A DNA stretch of 64,000 bases from Alectoria sarmentosa (GCA_009733775.1 WOGZ01000048.1:62001-126000); one strand, 5' to 3'. Positions 48,975-61,400 are shown, counted from the first letter of the stretch. A program made the numbers and translations. Notes: generated by a model from the sequence alone, not told the origin.

Positions 48975-49821
48975 AGAGCATGAGGGTTAATGATCGTACA
49001 TCACGATTTCATTGTTGAAGCTAAGGGAGAACGCGCGTCAAAATCTCAGCGCTGTATCATTTTATTGAAGCGAATGTGACAAGGGAGCAATTTGGATTCA
49101 GTACCGTCAGCGCGGGGCCAGTCTCGAGAATTTCATATAGTGCTCTTTTTATTGGAATGAGGCTCTCTCTCTCTTTTTCTCTCTCTCTCTGCAAATAATC
49201 TTGGAGACCATTGCACAGCCTTCTTCTTTGGATCATCGACGTAGAGACATGGAAAAGTAGAGAGAAACAATCGTTCGGGTATGACATTTAATGTGATCAT
49301 TACGTCAGCACCCGTCGCGAATTGAAACACCTCCGGACACAAGATCATTGACAACTTGAACATTGATTGACAGAGAATACTTCCGCCTTGTGACCGCGAA
49401 ACAGAGCTTACTGTTGTGCCTGTTCAGATTTAAGAAGCGGTCAGATCCAAGGCACAGGAGCCACACAGGCTACAGGATCCCCTGTCTTGTGAGCTTGCCC
49501 TGGGTCAAGAGTGGTAGAAATTGCTTTCAAGCTCGGTCTGAACCTGAACATGGTGTCTCAAAAGCAATGATTTGGTGGCCTTGCTTCAACCTATGCTGGT
49601 CTCTATCGTGTTTTATCTCTTGCTTTTCCCTTACCAAGCCTTGATGCTTCGGAACCCATGCATTGGCTTCAAAAGCATGCTTGATATCTTTCCCAGCTAT
49701 TTATTCTGACGAGTAGTCCGGTCGATTGGGGTCGGAAGAAGAGGGTTCTGGCCGAAGTTCTGTCAACAGAGTGTCTTGTATTCCGGTACCACGAGATTAC
49801 CTACAAGCGATGGGACCTATG
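48975..49821. other. Intergenic with a (CT)n tract
   Basis: A CT-rich microsatellite lies at about 49162-49191. No coding region is supported; this is the shared 3' flank of the converging genes on either side. Confidence 0.5.
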
Positions 49822-50559
49822 CTAGTATCCCGGTGTCGTCACACGCACGTATCCGTCCCCCAAATCCGTCTGAGGAAAGTCGCCTGGAATGCCTCCGCCC
49901 CGAGCGCACCTCTCACACAGCACTCCCTCACCAATGCACCACGTCCGAGCATTCCTCATAACTGCCAAAGCAAGGACAGCTTTGTTCTCGCACAAAGTGC
50001 AATCGCCGAGTTTTTCCTCGCAGATGAGGACGTCAAGGTCAACAATACCGCTCAACGTGGAGCCGAGCGTCCGAACCACCTCTGCAAAGGGTAAGACTAG
50101 AGGCTAGTTAGCGCGAGGTACGGTCTTGAGCAGATTGTTCGAGATAGGTTTGCCTTTGTCCATTCCTCTCCTATAAGGCATCAGTCCCGGCATCCACTTG
50201 AACACCGGCTCTATGGTCACGCTTCCCGTAGTTGGGACGTCGAAGATTTAACACAAGCGGTGTGCGAGCGCCTCTTCTGGAACGGAAGGCTTCGTACTGA
50301 CAAGCACGTGGCGAGAATGAGCGCCGGCGGGGTACACGCAGCGGAACATTACCAGAACGGCGGTTTCCTCCACGGGACCAGGTATAATTTTCTCCTTGCC
50401 AAGGTATGTAGAGGTAGGACGATCAGGACCTATGAACGTGGAAGGGATCGCTGGTATACCGAGGCGGTTGGCGGCCACATCCATGACATGGCGGTGGAGG
50501 TCACCGAGACTTAGATGTGAATGCTGTCCGGAGCTGGATGCTGTGCTGGATGACGCCAT
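49822..50559 (-). pseudogene. Conserved-looking fungal gene with one in-frame stop, function unknown
   Basis: From the ATG at 50559 the minus strand encodes a Ser-rich start (MASSSTASSSGQHSH), then LHRHVMDVAANRLGIPAIPS and FRCVYPAGAHSRHVLVSTK, up to a TAA at 50248-50250. The same frame then continues without another stop through GSVTIEPVFKWMPGLMPYRR to a 42-nt intron (50080-50121, GTACCT...GCAGAG, with GCTAAC) and a last exon (50079-49822) with Cys-rich segments (CTLCENK, CIGEGVLCERCARGG). With a sense codon at that place it would be 231 residues. Loss of a CAA (CpA to TpA) would explain the stop. A programmed or sequencing explanation is possible. The Cys residues suggest metal binding. Confidence 0.6.
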
Positions 50560-51082
50560 CACTGGGAGGATGGAGGAGAATTATTGGGCTAGGATTCAGA
50601 GACTTGAGATAAATAAATATAGGAAAAGAAAGGGTGTTTGCCTGAAAGAGATGGTAGGAGCGAGAACCGGGTTAGTGCCGAATCACGTGGCGAGAATGGC
50701 CGCAACTCCGCTAGGAGTGACATCAAAGCAAGACCCTCTAGCAAGTTCTGACCTTCTCGTTGGAGCTCTACAGCGTCTACAAATTCTTGGGCCTCTATTC
50801 AACCCATCCAGAAGGGTAGTTCTCCTACAACTGGGAACGAGCATTCGCAAGAGGAAAAGGGAGCTACAAGACACCAATCAAGCGTACCGCGTCTAGTGGG
50901 AGCCATCATCGCACCGGAATTCGTAAAGCACACCCACTCTTCCCTGGGTTCATCTTCAGCAACTGATCTCACAAGACGCGTGACATTGACTCCTTCACTT
51001 GACCTCGCTCCCAAGAGGAATACGTAAGTCTACCAGGGGCGGTGTATGCATTTCCGGGCAACTAACATCCGCGACAGATGCT

Positions 51083-51901
51083 ATGGACTCGAATCTCTCT
51101 TCTCATCGTCCAATCGACCAAACGCTACCAGCCTCCGGCTTCGTGATGCCTCCGAGTGGTCAGGAGCCTGCCAGAACATTCCACCCGTTCAATCCTGGAT
51201 ACTTACACGTGGGCCATCGTCGGCTTGACCGGACAAAGGTCTGGTTAACAGCGGCGCCTACGGATTCGTCGTTCCAGCAAACATTCTACAATAACAACCT
51301 CGACAAAATGCCGGAGGACGAGCTCAAATGTTCCTTTGACTGGCTCTACGAGTTCGAGGCCGAACATTTTCCAGGATCCACCACCACTCGGCAAGAAGAG
51401 GCACGGCGTATATACCTGAATGTCATCATATTTGCCAATATTCGCGCCAACACCACAAATACGATAAATCAATTACGTGCGATGCAAGATTCAAATCCGT
51501 TGAGAGGGGAGTCGGCGCCTTCGCATCACGGGCACGGGCCAATCGAAAGTGCGGGCACAACCGCCGAAAGTCCTATTCAGACCGTGTTGGTGGTCTCTGC
51601 GAGCATTCGATCAAACGACGCCCCTTCTTATGTCTATCTCAAGGAACGTTGGACGCTTTCAGACCTCTTCGACTCGCTTCTCGACGATTGCAGGATTCGA
51701 GGTCAGGCAGCGGAGACTGTGTCCACGATCCAGGCTACGTTTCTTTGGGACCAAAGAGCGCAGCTTTTGAGAAGAGACAGACCGGACGATTGGACCATCT
51801 TCTGGGAGGCTCTACGACGGTCTTGGAAACATGGGAGGACTTTCTTCTTGGAGAATGGGTGCGAAATCGAGATGATAATTCGCGTGGAAGAGGGTGCATA
51901 G
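51083..51901 (+). CDS. Fungal protein of unknown function, 272 residues
   Basis: The open frame from the ATG at 51083 is preceded by a good intron in the leader (51024-51077, GTAAGT...CTAAC...GACAG), which suggests transcription begins upstream of 51020 and the start is the ATG six bases into the second exon. The frame extends upstream without an ATG, so 51083 is chosen. The protein has a Pro-rich start, a mid segment rich in aromatic and acidic residues (ELKCSFDWLYEFEAEHFPG), a polar linker (SAPSHHGHGPIESAG) and a C-terminal part with VYLKERWTLSDLFDSLLDDC and DDWTIFWEALRRSWKH, which may be a small alpha/beta domain. No signal peptide or membrane helix. It starts 523 bp from the start of the diverging broken gene at 50559. 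Confidence 0.6.
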   Translation: MDSNLSSHRPIDQTLPASGFVMPPSGQEPARTFHPFNPGYLHVGHRRLDRTKVWLTAAPTDSSFQQTFYNNNLDKMPEDELKCSFDWLYEFEAEHFPGSTTTRQEEARRIYLNVIIFANIRANTTNTINQLRAMQDSNPLRGESAPSHHGHGPIESAGTTAESPIQTVLVVSASIRSNDAPSYVYLKERWTLSDLFDSLLDDCRIRGQAAETVSTIQATFLWDQRAQLLRRDRPDDWTIFWEALRRSWKHGRTFFLENGCEIEMIIRVEEGA

Positions 51902-53696
51902 AACGGCACGGCACGGCACGGACTGTTCGTGGCAGCAGAGGAGAGTGGGATTACGGGAGATGGCCGATTGCTGCGTTAGTACTGGCTAACTATTATACTG
52001 CATCTTCATTGTCGGCTGTGCGGTCGGGTGATTGACTTGTAACCTGCTCCACTTGCACGCACTAGAACGAGGAGATACATGTAATGGTGCAATCGTACTT
52101 GCTCATTCGAAGCATTGTTCGTAAACGAGTGATCACGTAATGACAACGACTGGATATTCAATCTCAATCACCAGCCTGGAATCCCAACCGACTGATCGCT
52201 ACAGTGGGACTGCTGTGGCTTAGTGAGTCGCATAGGAGGTCAGGAAGTAGCAGCTATACCACCCCCCCCCACCCCCCCCCCGGAACAACATGGAATGTTC
52301 TGAAAAAAGCGGTCATAGCAGGAGACACGTGTAGTCATGAAAGATATTCTACATATGCCTTATCCTACCTGCACCTGGCAAATGGCTCTTCATTCAATTC
52401 CATTCTCTCTTTCTTTCTTTCTTTCAGAGCCATGGCATTCCTTGCCCCGCCCGCCCGCACCTGTATATATAGAGCTTCATTTTTCGCTTCAGGTATACTT
52501 ATGCTGCTACTACAGGCATGGGAGTTTTTTAGCGCTAGGAGGGTACGAGAAACATGTATGCCTGTTCAGGCCTCTCTATTTGCTTTGCTTAGCCCTGGCG
52601 TTGGGATGGCCCAATCACTCCTACTTACGTTCAATTGTATGCCCTCGTTTGTGTGATGTGATGTGACGTGTGCATTCGAGTATGCGAGCACTGGTCTTGT
52701 ATTACAAACAGACTGAAAATGGGATAGAGCGGTGCCTCGTGCTCCCAATCCTTGTATACCCAATCCTGCCTTGGAGCGTCGCATGCATTGGTCCACATTT
52801 CCTACCAGCAAGTCAGATATCATAGACGTTTGAACACAGAGCATTTGAGGTCACTAGCAAATGAAAACAGTCCGAACAGCGAGGTTTAGCCATCACATGT
52901 GACCTTTTCGCAACCGAATCAGCGCCGCCCGAATCTGAGGCTCTACTTTCAAAACTCGAAAATCAGAAGGAGAGACTGTTAGCTACTCGATAATACGGCT
53001 TTTTGGACGGTTTGACCCAGAATCCGTGAGGAAATCTAAATGCGAAGAGAGGACACTTCTTCATGTTCCTAACTCGGCCAAAATAAGCGAGGCTCGGTGT
53101 TCAGATTTGTTGGTGAAGCGGAGGTATTTCCTTCTCAGCCGAAGGCAAGGTAGTATCGCGATAAAATCGGAACGGATCACCCGGCTCCATATGCATCTCG
53201 GTCTCATCGCAATTTTTAATTTTTTCTCCCGATGCGGAACCGAATTCATGCAGACCTCATGCAGGGGAATCGTTGAGGGTGTCCTGCTTCCCCGTATGAT
53301 TGGCGAATAAAGATCCCCTGACGGTGCGCTCTCGCAGTCTTTCAAATACCGATCTGAAGATCCTTGATCGAGCGCAGTCGATTTGAGGATTCGTCAATGG
53401 ATGGTTGGTCGGCATGGTTGCATTCAAATCGTGTAACCGCGCTGCCTACCTCATCTGCTGGTATTTCCAGCCTCGGGAAATCGTCGCGCGGCGAGGGCCT
53501 ACACCTGTCCTGCGCTCCAAAGGATACATTCACCCTTGTTCTGCCATGGTGAAGCGATGCCTCACTGCTACGAGAGCGAGGGTCATGCGATCTCAGCTCT
53601 CAGCTGAATGTGCGCACTGCAAACATTTTATCAAACACATTTGCTGCTACGAGAACATTATCATTTCGAAAAGTATTTCACCAACGTCGGCGTACC
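51902..53696. other. Intergenic with C-runs and a repeat relic
   Basis: Runs of 9-10 C lie at about 52262-52281, and (TTTC)n at about 52409-52426. About 53240-53316 resembles the repeat ends near 45975 and 46976. No gene is supported. Confidence 0.45.
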
Positions 53697-54873
53697 ATGA
53701 ATTCCACGATGACAGATAGAAACGTGAGCTTTGCCGCAGGACCATCTACTAGGGGAACGATTAGCCTTGTATGGAGCTGCTTCGTGACGATATTCCTATG
53801 CACTTGGACAGTCCAGCGCCCCAACATACCATTCCCACAAACATCCCCACGGCCCGTCATCAGCTTTGCTGGCGTCATCCGGAACAAAGTATTCTGGATG
53901 TCTGTGACCTTGCTGTGCCCGGAATATGTAGCTCTGGTGGCATACTATCAGTGGAAAGACGCAAAAAGGTCAACTGCGACCCCGAAGATTTGTGATTGGT
54001 GGTCCTCGGTGCATGGATTCTACGCCGAAATGGGTGGCTTTGCGGTCAGACTGAATTCTAAACCACGCTTCCAAGCTAGCGAGAGCGGCCATGTTGTCGA
54101 GCTCCAAGATGGAATAGCATATAAGACCCGCTCAGGCGACCTCCGCACAATGGTAAACGAGGATATAATCAATCACCATACCTCGAGTTACACAGGAAAG
54201 CATTTACGAGCGAAGCAAAGCCGACTTCTTCGCCAATGTGATCACACTGATCCAAGTCTTGTGGTTTGTGGGTTATACTTTGGGAAGGGTAGCGCAGCAA
54301 CTACCGATCTCGACGCTAGAGCTATCCACGCTCGCATTCGTCTGGTGCGCAGCTGTCATTGCATTTTTTTGGTGGCACAAACCGCTCGATCTGCGGAGTA
54401 TGACGACCATCACTATTCCTCTGGACAAAGAAAGAAGCTTCCTGGACAAATTCGATCATCTCGAATTTTCATGTACCGAGCAAGAACTCGCAGAGCAGGT
54501 CGATGCCAAGTCCTTCTTCAGCAGGGCGCACGAGTCTGAGGCTATCCGATCGGGAGGAATCCACTTTGTATGGATAGGATGTCTGTTCAACGGCATACAT
54601 GTTGCCGCCTGGAACTTCTCTTTCGCAACATTGGTGGAGAAGATGATGTGGCGAGCATGTACTATCGCAGGTTGCGTTTCTGTGGTAGTGTCGTACTCCT
54701 TTATGTTTATTCCGAGCCGAACATTATCGGTGGCGCTTAATGTTGGCCTGGTTGCGCCGGTTTATATCACCACTCGACTTTTCCTTGTTGTTCAGGTTTT
54801 GGTCGGCCTTCGGTCCCTACCAGGAGAAATTTATCAAGACGTAAATTGGAGCAACTTCTTGCCGCACGGTTAG
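53697..54873 (+). CDS. Multi-pass fungal membrane protein, function unknown
   Basis: Exons 53697-54152 and 54196-54873 join to 377 residues across a 43-nt intron (GTAAAC...TACACAG). The unspliced frame would lose the second half's membrane segments. The start (MNSTMTDRNVSFAAG) is followed by a segment typical of this family (RGTISLVWSCFVTIFLCTW) and by VFWMSVTLLCPEYVALVAYY. After the intron come IYERSKADFFANVITLIQVL, then ELSTLAFVWCAAVIAFFWWH and KPLDL, and further helices (HFVWIGCLFNGIHVAAW; VALNVGLVAPVYITTRLFLV). Six to seven membrane helices are likely. The architecture is widespread in filamentous ascomycetes and has no assigned function. It runs tail to tail with the acyltransferase gene, 101 bp apart. 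Confidence 0.83.
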
Positions 54874-54974
54874 CTGGTCTGTGCTCATATAGACCACGCG
54901 ATCGCCCTCACTTACCTAGAGGTCTAAACAGAATCAATTGATTGTGATATCAGAGATCAATGGTGAACATGGCC

Positions 54975-56480
54975 TCAAAGTATTGCAAGTCCTGACTGCC
55001 ACCATGTTTCACCCGTGTGCCACTTCAACCATTGTCCTTGCCAGCACCACCATACTCTTTCCCCTGAAATAGCACCCAAAGCTCGCAGAGGACTGATTGG
55101 TAGCGGCTCAGCTAACCACAGACCTCCCCGTGCGAATTCGTCAGCTAGAAGAGGAAATGTCATCCATAGCCAGGTCAAAGCGAATATCAAATTTGCCGCA
55201 CTTCTGCTTCTTTTCCCAAGTCGAGTAGTGATACCATGCCTCTGCAGTAGATGGGATAAAAGACTTTGAAAACCAATGCCGATTGGTTGTAGCATAAAAA
55301 AAAGAAAGGGGTTTAGTGGTCTTGTATCGGGCCACAGTGTGTAGCTCCCACAGGCATGCACGAAACCACTCATAGTAAATGCGACGACAATTTCGATAAG
55401 CCATGCCAAGGTGCTCGTCTTGTCCAATTGCAACTGGTCTGTAGTCCATGATCCAGCAGCAGCCAAGCTCAGACGAAACAGCTGGTGCCACCAATTTCCC
55501 CAGAATCCTTGTAGCCCTCTTTGAAGCACCGCTGAAAAGTTCCCATTGACCGATGGATACATCCACTCCTCGCCTCTGACACCAATCAGATCAGGACCGA
55601 GAAAGTGAACGCAGACTAGAGGTACCAATGCGTATATCCACAGGACCGCTACATAGATTGCGGCAAATGAAAGCACATATCGATATGTGCTTATCGCGAC
55701 CCAGTCAAGGAGGGGCATCGAGTTTGTCCGAAGCGAAGGATGACCGGCAAGACCCCAAAAGTATGGATCGACCATCATCGCAACCTTTATGATGTCAAGG
55801 CAAAGGCTAAGCAGAAGAATTCTCGACACAGAGGACCATAATGTGCTTCTCAAAGGTGGTTGATATCGTGCAACGAGCTCGCAAGGTGGCGGAAGTTTCT
55901 CGGTAACTTTCCATGACCAGTTCAGGCCCCGAAGGTTGGTAAGGAGGTCAAGAATCCAATCAAGGCGTCGCCAAATTTTGTTGGGCATGCTTTCCCATAC
56001 CAAATGGGTTCGATGTACATTTTCATGAGTGATTTCTTTGTTACTGTTTGCTGATAAAGTCCTTGTAGAAGTACCGACATTACCCTGCTTGGGACCAAGG
56101 CTAGTATGGCGGCTGGATGATCTTTCGATTCTCAAAAGATCTCTATGAGGTTCGCTGAATATCAAGAAAGTTGCAGACCACAGAATGCACCATGAGGAGC
56201 AGAGGCCAACACCGATGCCGTAGTTCATGCCCATGGTTCGGGCATGGCGCATGGTAGATATCGAATGGTAAACAATAATCGCAAAGATGGCATAGCGAAG
56301 CTGTCGGAGTGCCGGAGAAGGGGTTGGAAAGATGAGCAAGTAGGTAAAAAGCAATATATATCCAAACAGTGCTTGAGGAAGGATGAATTGTGATTGCGTT
56401 CCCGAGTCAATGGCTAAATCATACTGCGCTTGATAAAGTCCTATCGCTTCATGGTATGTTTTGGGCCGAGCTGAGTCCAT
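54975..56480 (-). CDS. MBOAT_2/wax-synthase-type membrane acyltransferase
   Basis: A single 501-residue exon on the minus strand starts MDSARPKTYHEAIGLYQ. Several hydrophobic helices are visible (ILPQALFGYILLFTYLLIF; YRYVLSFAAIYVAVLWIYAL). The wax-synthase-like domain (PF13813 type) lies in the C-terminal half: RGEEWMYPSVNGNFSAVLQR, GFWGNWWHQLFRLSLAAAG, and then GFVHACGSYTLWPD with the His expected of MBOAT active sites. Relatives in fungi transfer acetyl or longer acyl groups onto secondary metabolites, sterols or alcohols, but there is no metabolite cluster in the window, so the substrate is open. The full length and intact motifs suggest a working gene. Confidence 0.88.
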   Translation of the reverse strand: MDSARPKTYHEAIGLYQAQYDLAIDSGTQSQFILPQALFGYILLFTYLLIFPTPSPALRQLRYAIFAIIVYHSISTMRHARTMGMNYGIGVGLCSSWCILWSATFLIFSEPHRDLLRIERSSSRHTSLGPKQGNVGTSTRTLSANSNKEITHENVHRTHLVWESMPNKIWRRLDWILDLLTNLRGLNWSWKVTEKLPPPCELVARYQPPLRSTLWSSVSRILLLSLCLDIIKVAMMVDPYFWGLAGHPSLRTNSMPLLDWVAISTYRYVLSFAAIYVAVLWIYALVPLVCVHFLGPDLIGVRGEEWMYPSVNGNFSAVLQRGLQGFWGNWWHQLFRLSLAAAGSWTTDQLQLDKTSTLAWLIEIVVAFTMSGFVHACGSYTLWPDTRPLNPFLFFMLQPIGIGFQSLLSHLLQRHGITTRLGKRSRSAANLIFALTWLWMTFPLLADEFARGGLWLAEPLPISPLRALGAISGERVWWCWQGQWLKWHTGETWWQSGLAIL

Positions 56481-56641
56481 GGTGATATTGAGCAGTGGCG
56501 AATTGCTTTGTTTTAAGACGAGGCAGCGAGAGTGAGAGGTTCGAAAGAGGGGCGTGAGAGGGCGCGAGACAATTTAATATAGGGGACAGGGTCTGATAGA
56601 GCGAGGACACCAATTAGAGTGCAGCTAACCTCTTTTTCCAG

Positions 56642-56934
56642 CAGTACAAACACACCGTCTTACAACATTCGGATGGTACATTGCAATTGAAGGACGATGG
56701 AAATTATTTCTGGAGCGAGGAGACTGTTATGGCAGTGTCATTGACCCTGAATCAAAGACCTCGGTCTCAATAGACCTTGCTGACTTTAAGATCCTACGTT
56801 ATTGCAAAGCACTCACCAAGCCAACATCCTCAATATCGAGAAAGAATTGGCAGCTACGTCCAGCTCAAAAATCCCCGCTGCGGAGAAGGAGCACAAAGCG
56901 TTCCGAGTCGAACCAAAAGAGAAAGAGAGAATGA
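56642..56934 (+). CDS. Candidate exon or gene relic, no start codon
   Basis: After a good splice acceptor (CTAACCTCTTTTTCCAG ending at 56641) a frame stays open for about 96 codons to a TGA at 56932. It encodes FGWYIAIEGRWKLFLERGDC, YGSVIDPESKTSVSIDLADF and a strongly basic Ser/Arg/Lys-rich end. A matching upstream exon was not found in the 160 bp before the acyltransferase start. It is either a last exon of a decayed gene or a relic copy. No family is recognised. Confidence 0.4.
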
Positions 56935-58451
56935 AGCGCCAGAGGGATGAAGACGACTTGCTGGCCGCAATTCAACTCCCTGCCAAAAGAAATCCAAATT
57001 GATCAAGTTACTTGAGCTCCCGGCATATCGTTACTACCGATTATGTACCCGAATATAACTAATTCGTGCAGTACGGAGTACTAATCTTCCCAGCCAGGTC
57101 TCAAAGCGCCCAAACATCAGCGATCTATCAGACGCCTACAAAACCGCCGCACTCGACGTCTCAAACGGCTGACACTGCCATGATCCCCTGACGCTCAAAC
57201 TCGTTCCCTCTTCAACATTCTGGGCTTCTATCGACTCTGATGTCTTCGAAGGGCACCCGTGCTCTCTCTTCGTCGCCCATCAGGCCAATTAAACAACATT
57301 ATCAGCTTCGACTGGCCTGGAAGCGAGACTGGTGAAGGCCACTCTAGGTACTTTCGGTGCTGGAAATGTAGCGGATATTGATTTCTGAGGCAAGGGCAAG
57401 TTTAGGCGCATTGTGTATTGGGACTGCCTCGGATCTCGTAGCTGGCCGATGGGGTGGAGGTGGGGGGTGGGGGCAAGGTGGTGCTTATGAGAAAGAAGAT
57501 GATGCTGATGCGGTGAATGAGCACAGCGGGGACGACGGTGATGATGATGATGATGATGAAGAGGAAGAGGATTTGGGAGACGATGAGGACGAGTCGGGCT
57601 AGAAGGATATGACGGAACGAGGGAGATTGAAAATGCTTTCAACTCGAAGCCGAAAGCTCAACTCTCCAACAACGGAGTTGAAAAATACTGATTCTGAAAT
57701 ACTGTTGAAGGTGGCCGGCTCATATGCGCGCCTGCTGAAGCCGATGAATGCCGCAGCAATGGGTATCGTAAACTCCTTCCGGTGCAATGCTTAAAAAACC
57801 ACTAAGCGCCCTGAAGTGTTCGCACACTGCCACCAAAGGCAGTTCCTTTCGAGCGACCGCGGCGCCGTCTGAATGTCCGCCAATCACTTCTCCTCCCTTT
57901 CCCTTTCCCTTTCCCTTTCCCTTTTCCTTTTCCCTTTTCCATTTCCCCTTTTCCCTTCCCGGTTTTCCTTTTCTGTTTTGATTTCCTATCCTATCCTTTC
58001 CTATCCTTTCCTGTTTCCCGTCACCGTCCTTTCTCTCCGAGATTTATTTCATCAGGAACTGAATTCGAAAGGCCGATCGTCTTCGTCCAGCTTCTAAGGT
58101 CCTAGTACAAGATTCTTCTTAATTTCAAGACCCGAGGTGTCTTTCCCAAATCTTGGTCTTTCTGCCGAGAGCGCAATCTCAATCGGCCTCCTTCCATTCG
58201 GCCAGGAACTGATTCTTCGACAAGACCTTTTGCAGTGCAATACTTCCTGCACCCGGTTTTGATGGTACAACGATGCTTTTTGCTTCCAAGACCCGTGGCG
58301 ATCTCCACCAATCATGACATCTTGTTGTTTTGAAGGTGCAGCAATCCTCTTCGGCTGCAAGATCAGTCGCGTACTTCTCCGCTCTGGCGTCGGATTGTTC
58401 CTGCTCTTGGTCCTTGTCATGGAACATTCTCAGTCCATGGCACCAATCAGC
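56935..58451. other. Intergenic with a CCCTTT-type pyrimidine repeat
   Basis: A hexanucleotide (CCCTTT)n stretch begins at about 57894 and degrades into C/T-rich sequence to about 58015. An acidic open frame at 57378-57602 is driven by GAT/GAG repeats and is not called. No gene is supported. Confidence 0.5.
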
Positions 58452-61400
58452 CTAGCGCTTTGATCCGTTCATCTTTGGTGTGGAGAATCCATGACTCCCA
58501 CGTGCTGACCATCCATTCATGCTTCTGCGTACCCCCAAGGTTTTCCTAGGCGGCCCCTCTGTCTGTAGCTGTGCAATGCTCGTGGTGTGAAATGTCCTGG
58601 AGGGCAGACTATCAGTGTGTCGGGGAGCTACTTCGCTGTCACCCGCGCTGCTTATTATTTTGGAGGACGATTGGCCTTCACATTGGTTTTCAGCTGCTTC
58701 CACGAGCTCTCCAATGTGCGGTGGTGAGCTAGACATGAAGGCATAGGGTTTCTTTCTTAGCGGCTCTTCTTCGTGGACAAGCGGGCGCGGCCGATTCGTA
58801 TTTGTGAGAGGTTGCAGGCGGTGATTCGCTAACGCTTCTGGTATCGGTAAGTGTGGTGTCCTTGATGTTGGACCCAAATTTCCAATCGAGACCTGATCCC
58901 TAGTGGCCGTGAGACCAGCGACTGTCTCATTACGGGAGGTATGACTGCGACATGCGGCTGAGCTGCCCAGTCTCCCTTCCGCGAAATTATCGAATGGTGT
59001 GCTTCTCCTTTCCTTTTCAGCCTTCATTCCTAAGAAGCTCATCAAATTGTTTTGACCTCCCGTTTGTCTAAGGCTAGATTTGTTATTTGGATCAACCCCT
59101 TCCTTGCGTACCTTCGACGGCTTTTCCACTCCACTTGGTCTAATATCCATGTTCCTGTGTTCATCCACATGCTGTAATTGGGTCGCTGCTGAGATGAAGC
59201 CCATGTTGTGAGAAAAGGTTGAGCTGCTCTGCATTGTGGTTATACTGCCAATATGTCCCGCGACATATGAGTTCGCGCAGGCCGTCATTCCTTCAACCCC
59301 ACTGCGTTCGCCGTCCTGTATCCTCCTTCGCTTGGATGGATGTTCGGGGATTTCATTGTTGGAGTCCCATTTGCTCCATTTGGCGCCGATCGCCTTGACC
59401 TCTTCTTCCCCAGTGAGAGGCCATAGATTATCGTATATGCTTCGTAAGGTCTCACAAGCATCAAAGATTTGGGCTTGAGTTGGACTGTCCCTTCGTAGTA
59501 TTTGTGCAATGTCATTGACAATGCTGCTGTTGATTGTTGGGCCCTGGCTAACCAGCATTTTCCCCACAGACTTAATTGAGAGAAATGGTGACAGGGCCGT
59601 TTCTTCTCTTTGCGAATTCTTTGTTGGACAGCTAATGTAGAGCAAAGCCTGTGCTCGGGTCATCGCAACGTACAGTAGCCGCCGTTCTTCGTCGGTATCT
59701 TCTGCTCTTGAATGCGGTATGCAACCTTCGTACGCTGATGGCACGAAGACCACAGGCCACTCTAGGCCTTTTGCAGCATGTATGGTGGAAATTGTGACCT
59801 GTGACTGCAGGGCTCCCTTCCCTTCCAAGTCTTCCTCCTCTTTCTGAAGCTCCGATGCGAGCGCAATATTGGCTAGAAACTTTGCCAATGCTTCTTCTGC
59901 TGCATTGCCTCGCTGTTGTTCCAAGCCTTCGATGTTGGGCAGGTCATCGTCTTCTTTCCATTTGTGAGCATCATAGACTGTATATTCTGATGCTTGCGCA
60001 GCAAGCTCCTCGACGTTCGCCCAACGAGCTTCATGATCATCCGCATGGCTCTTTTCCAAGTAGTGTCGGAAGTCGAGCTTCTCAATTATGTACCCCATAA
60101 TGGTCTCAGGCGAGCCAGGATTACTCACGTCCAAGATCTTGTTTCTGGAAGTTAGGATGAGATTGACAAAGGAGCCTAGTCCTTGCTCCGCCACTTTGGA
60201 CAATTTCGTCCTGGTAGTGTTTTGTGTAGAATTTCGAAGCAGTGTCCAGAGGGCCACTTTTCGAGTCTCCGCCTCTTCTAGCAGCCCTTTCACGGTGGTT
60301 GCACCCAAGCCACGTGCCGGTATGTTGATGATGCGAGAAATGGCATCATTGTTGTTGGGCTGACTGATCACTCGCAAGTAGTCGAGGAGAATCTTGACTT
60401 CTAGACGATCGAAGAACTTCTTGCCTCCCACCATGCGATAGGGTATACCAGCTCTTCCCATGGCTGATTCGACCTGGCGCGACAGAGAGGCAGATCGAAG
60501 TAGTATAGCGAAGTCGGAGTAGGCAAGAAGACGACCAGTCAATCCAACCGTCCTTTGTAATTCGGATACGATCCACAAGGCCTCAATCTCAGCGGTTGGT
60601 AGTCTTCGCAGAACAGGCATAGTGCCAGGGCAATGTGTGGGCAGTAGATATTTGCTAGGTCGCGACGTGTCTTGTTGTATGACTTCGTCCGCTGCCAGGA
60701 GTATTGCTCCTGAAGATCGATAGTTGTCTTTAAGGTGGATGATAAGCATATCTGGGTACTGGTGTTTCATTTTCTGGAGATTCTTGATCTCTGCAGACCG
60801 CCAACCATAGATGCTCTGATCTGGATCACCAACAGTAGTGACTCTCTTATTTTTCGCAGCAAATAGCCTCATCAGATCGAACTGGACAACATTTGTGTCT
60901 TGGAACTCGTCAATCAAAACCACCTCAACATTCGAGACACATGTAGGGTGTTGGCGGAGAAGGTCGACACATCTCAAGAGGAGATCATCATAGTCGAGGA
61001 GGTTGGATTTGGCCAGTTGACTCTGGTATGCCTCGAAGACGGTGAAAAACTCTTGTTGCTCCAAAGTCTTCTTCTGTGCTGGTTTTTGTGCTAAGTTCCA
61101 CGTTGTATGTCCATCCTGCTGGTCTGGGCTCGGAAGACCTTTGGATTTAGAGCTCGAGATTCGTGATTGAGCCTTCTTAGCATCAAGATTAAGCCTCAAG
61201 CGTTTGATGATTCTCTTAATTACGGCTATAGTGTCGGAACTATCGGCAATGCCAAATCCTTTCTGAATGCCAATGAGATGGCCGTAGGTGACAAGATATC
61301 GGCGGCATACTGAGTGGAATGTACCCAGGACCAATCGCGTTGCGATATCGCCACCAAGAAGTTTGGCGATCCTGTCCTTCATTTCCCGCGAACTCTTGAT

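Noticed and set aside
57378..57602. Open frame for an acidic Asp/Glu-rich protein and the His/Pro-rich frame opposite it
   Set aside because: Both are produced by GAT/GAG and GGT simple repeats; there is no start context or family.
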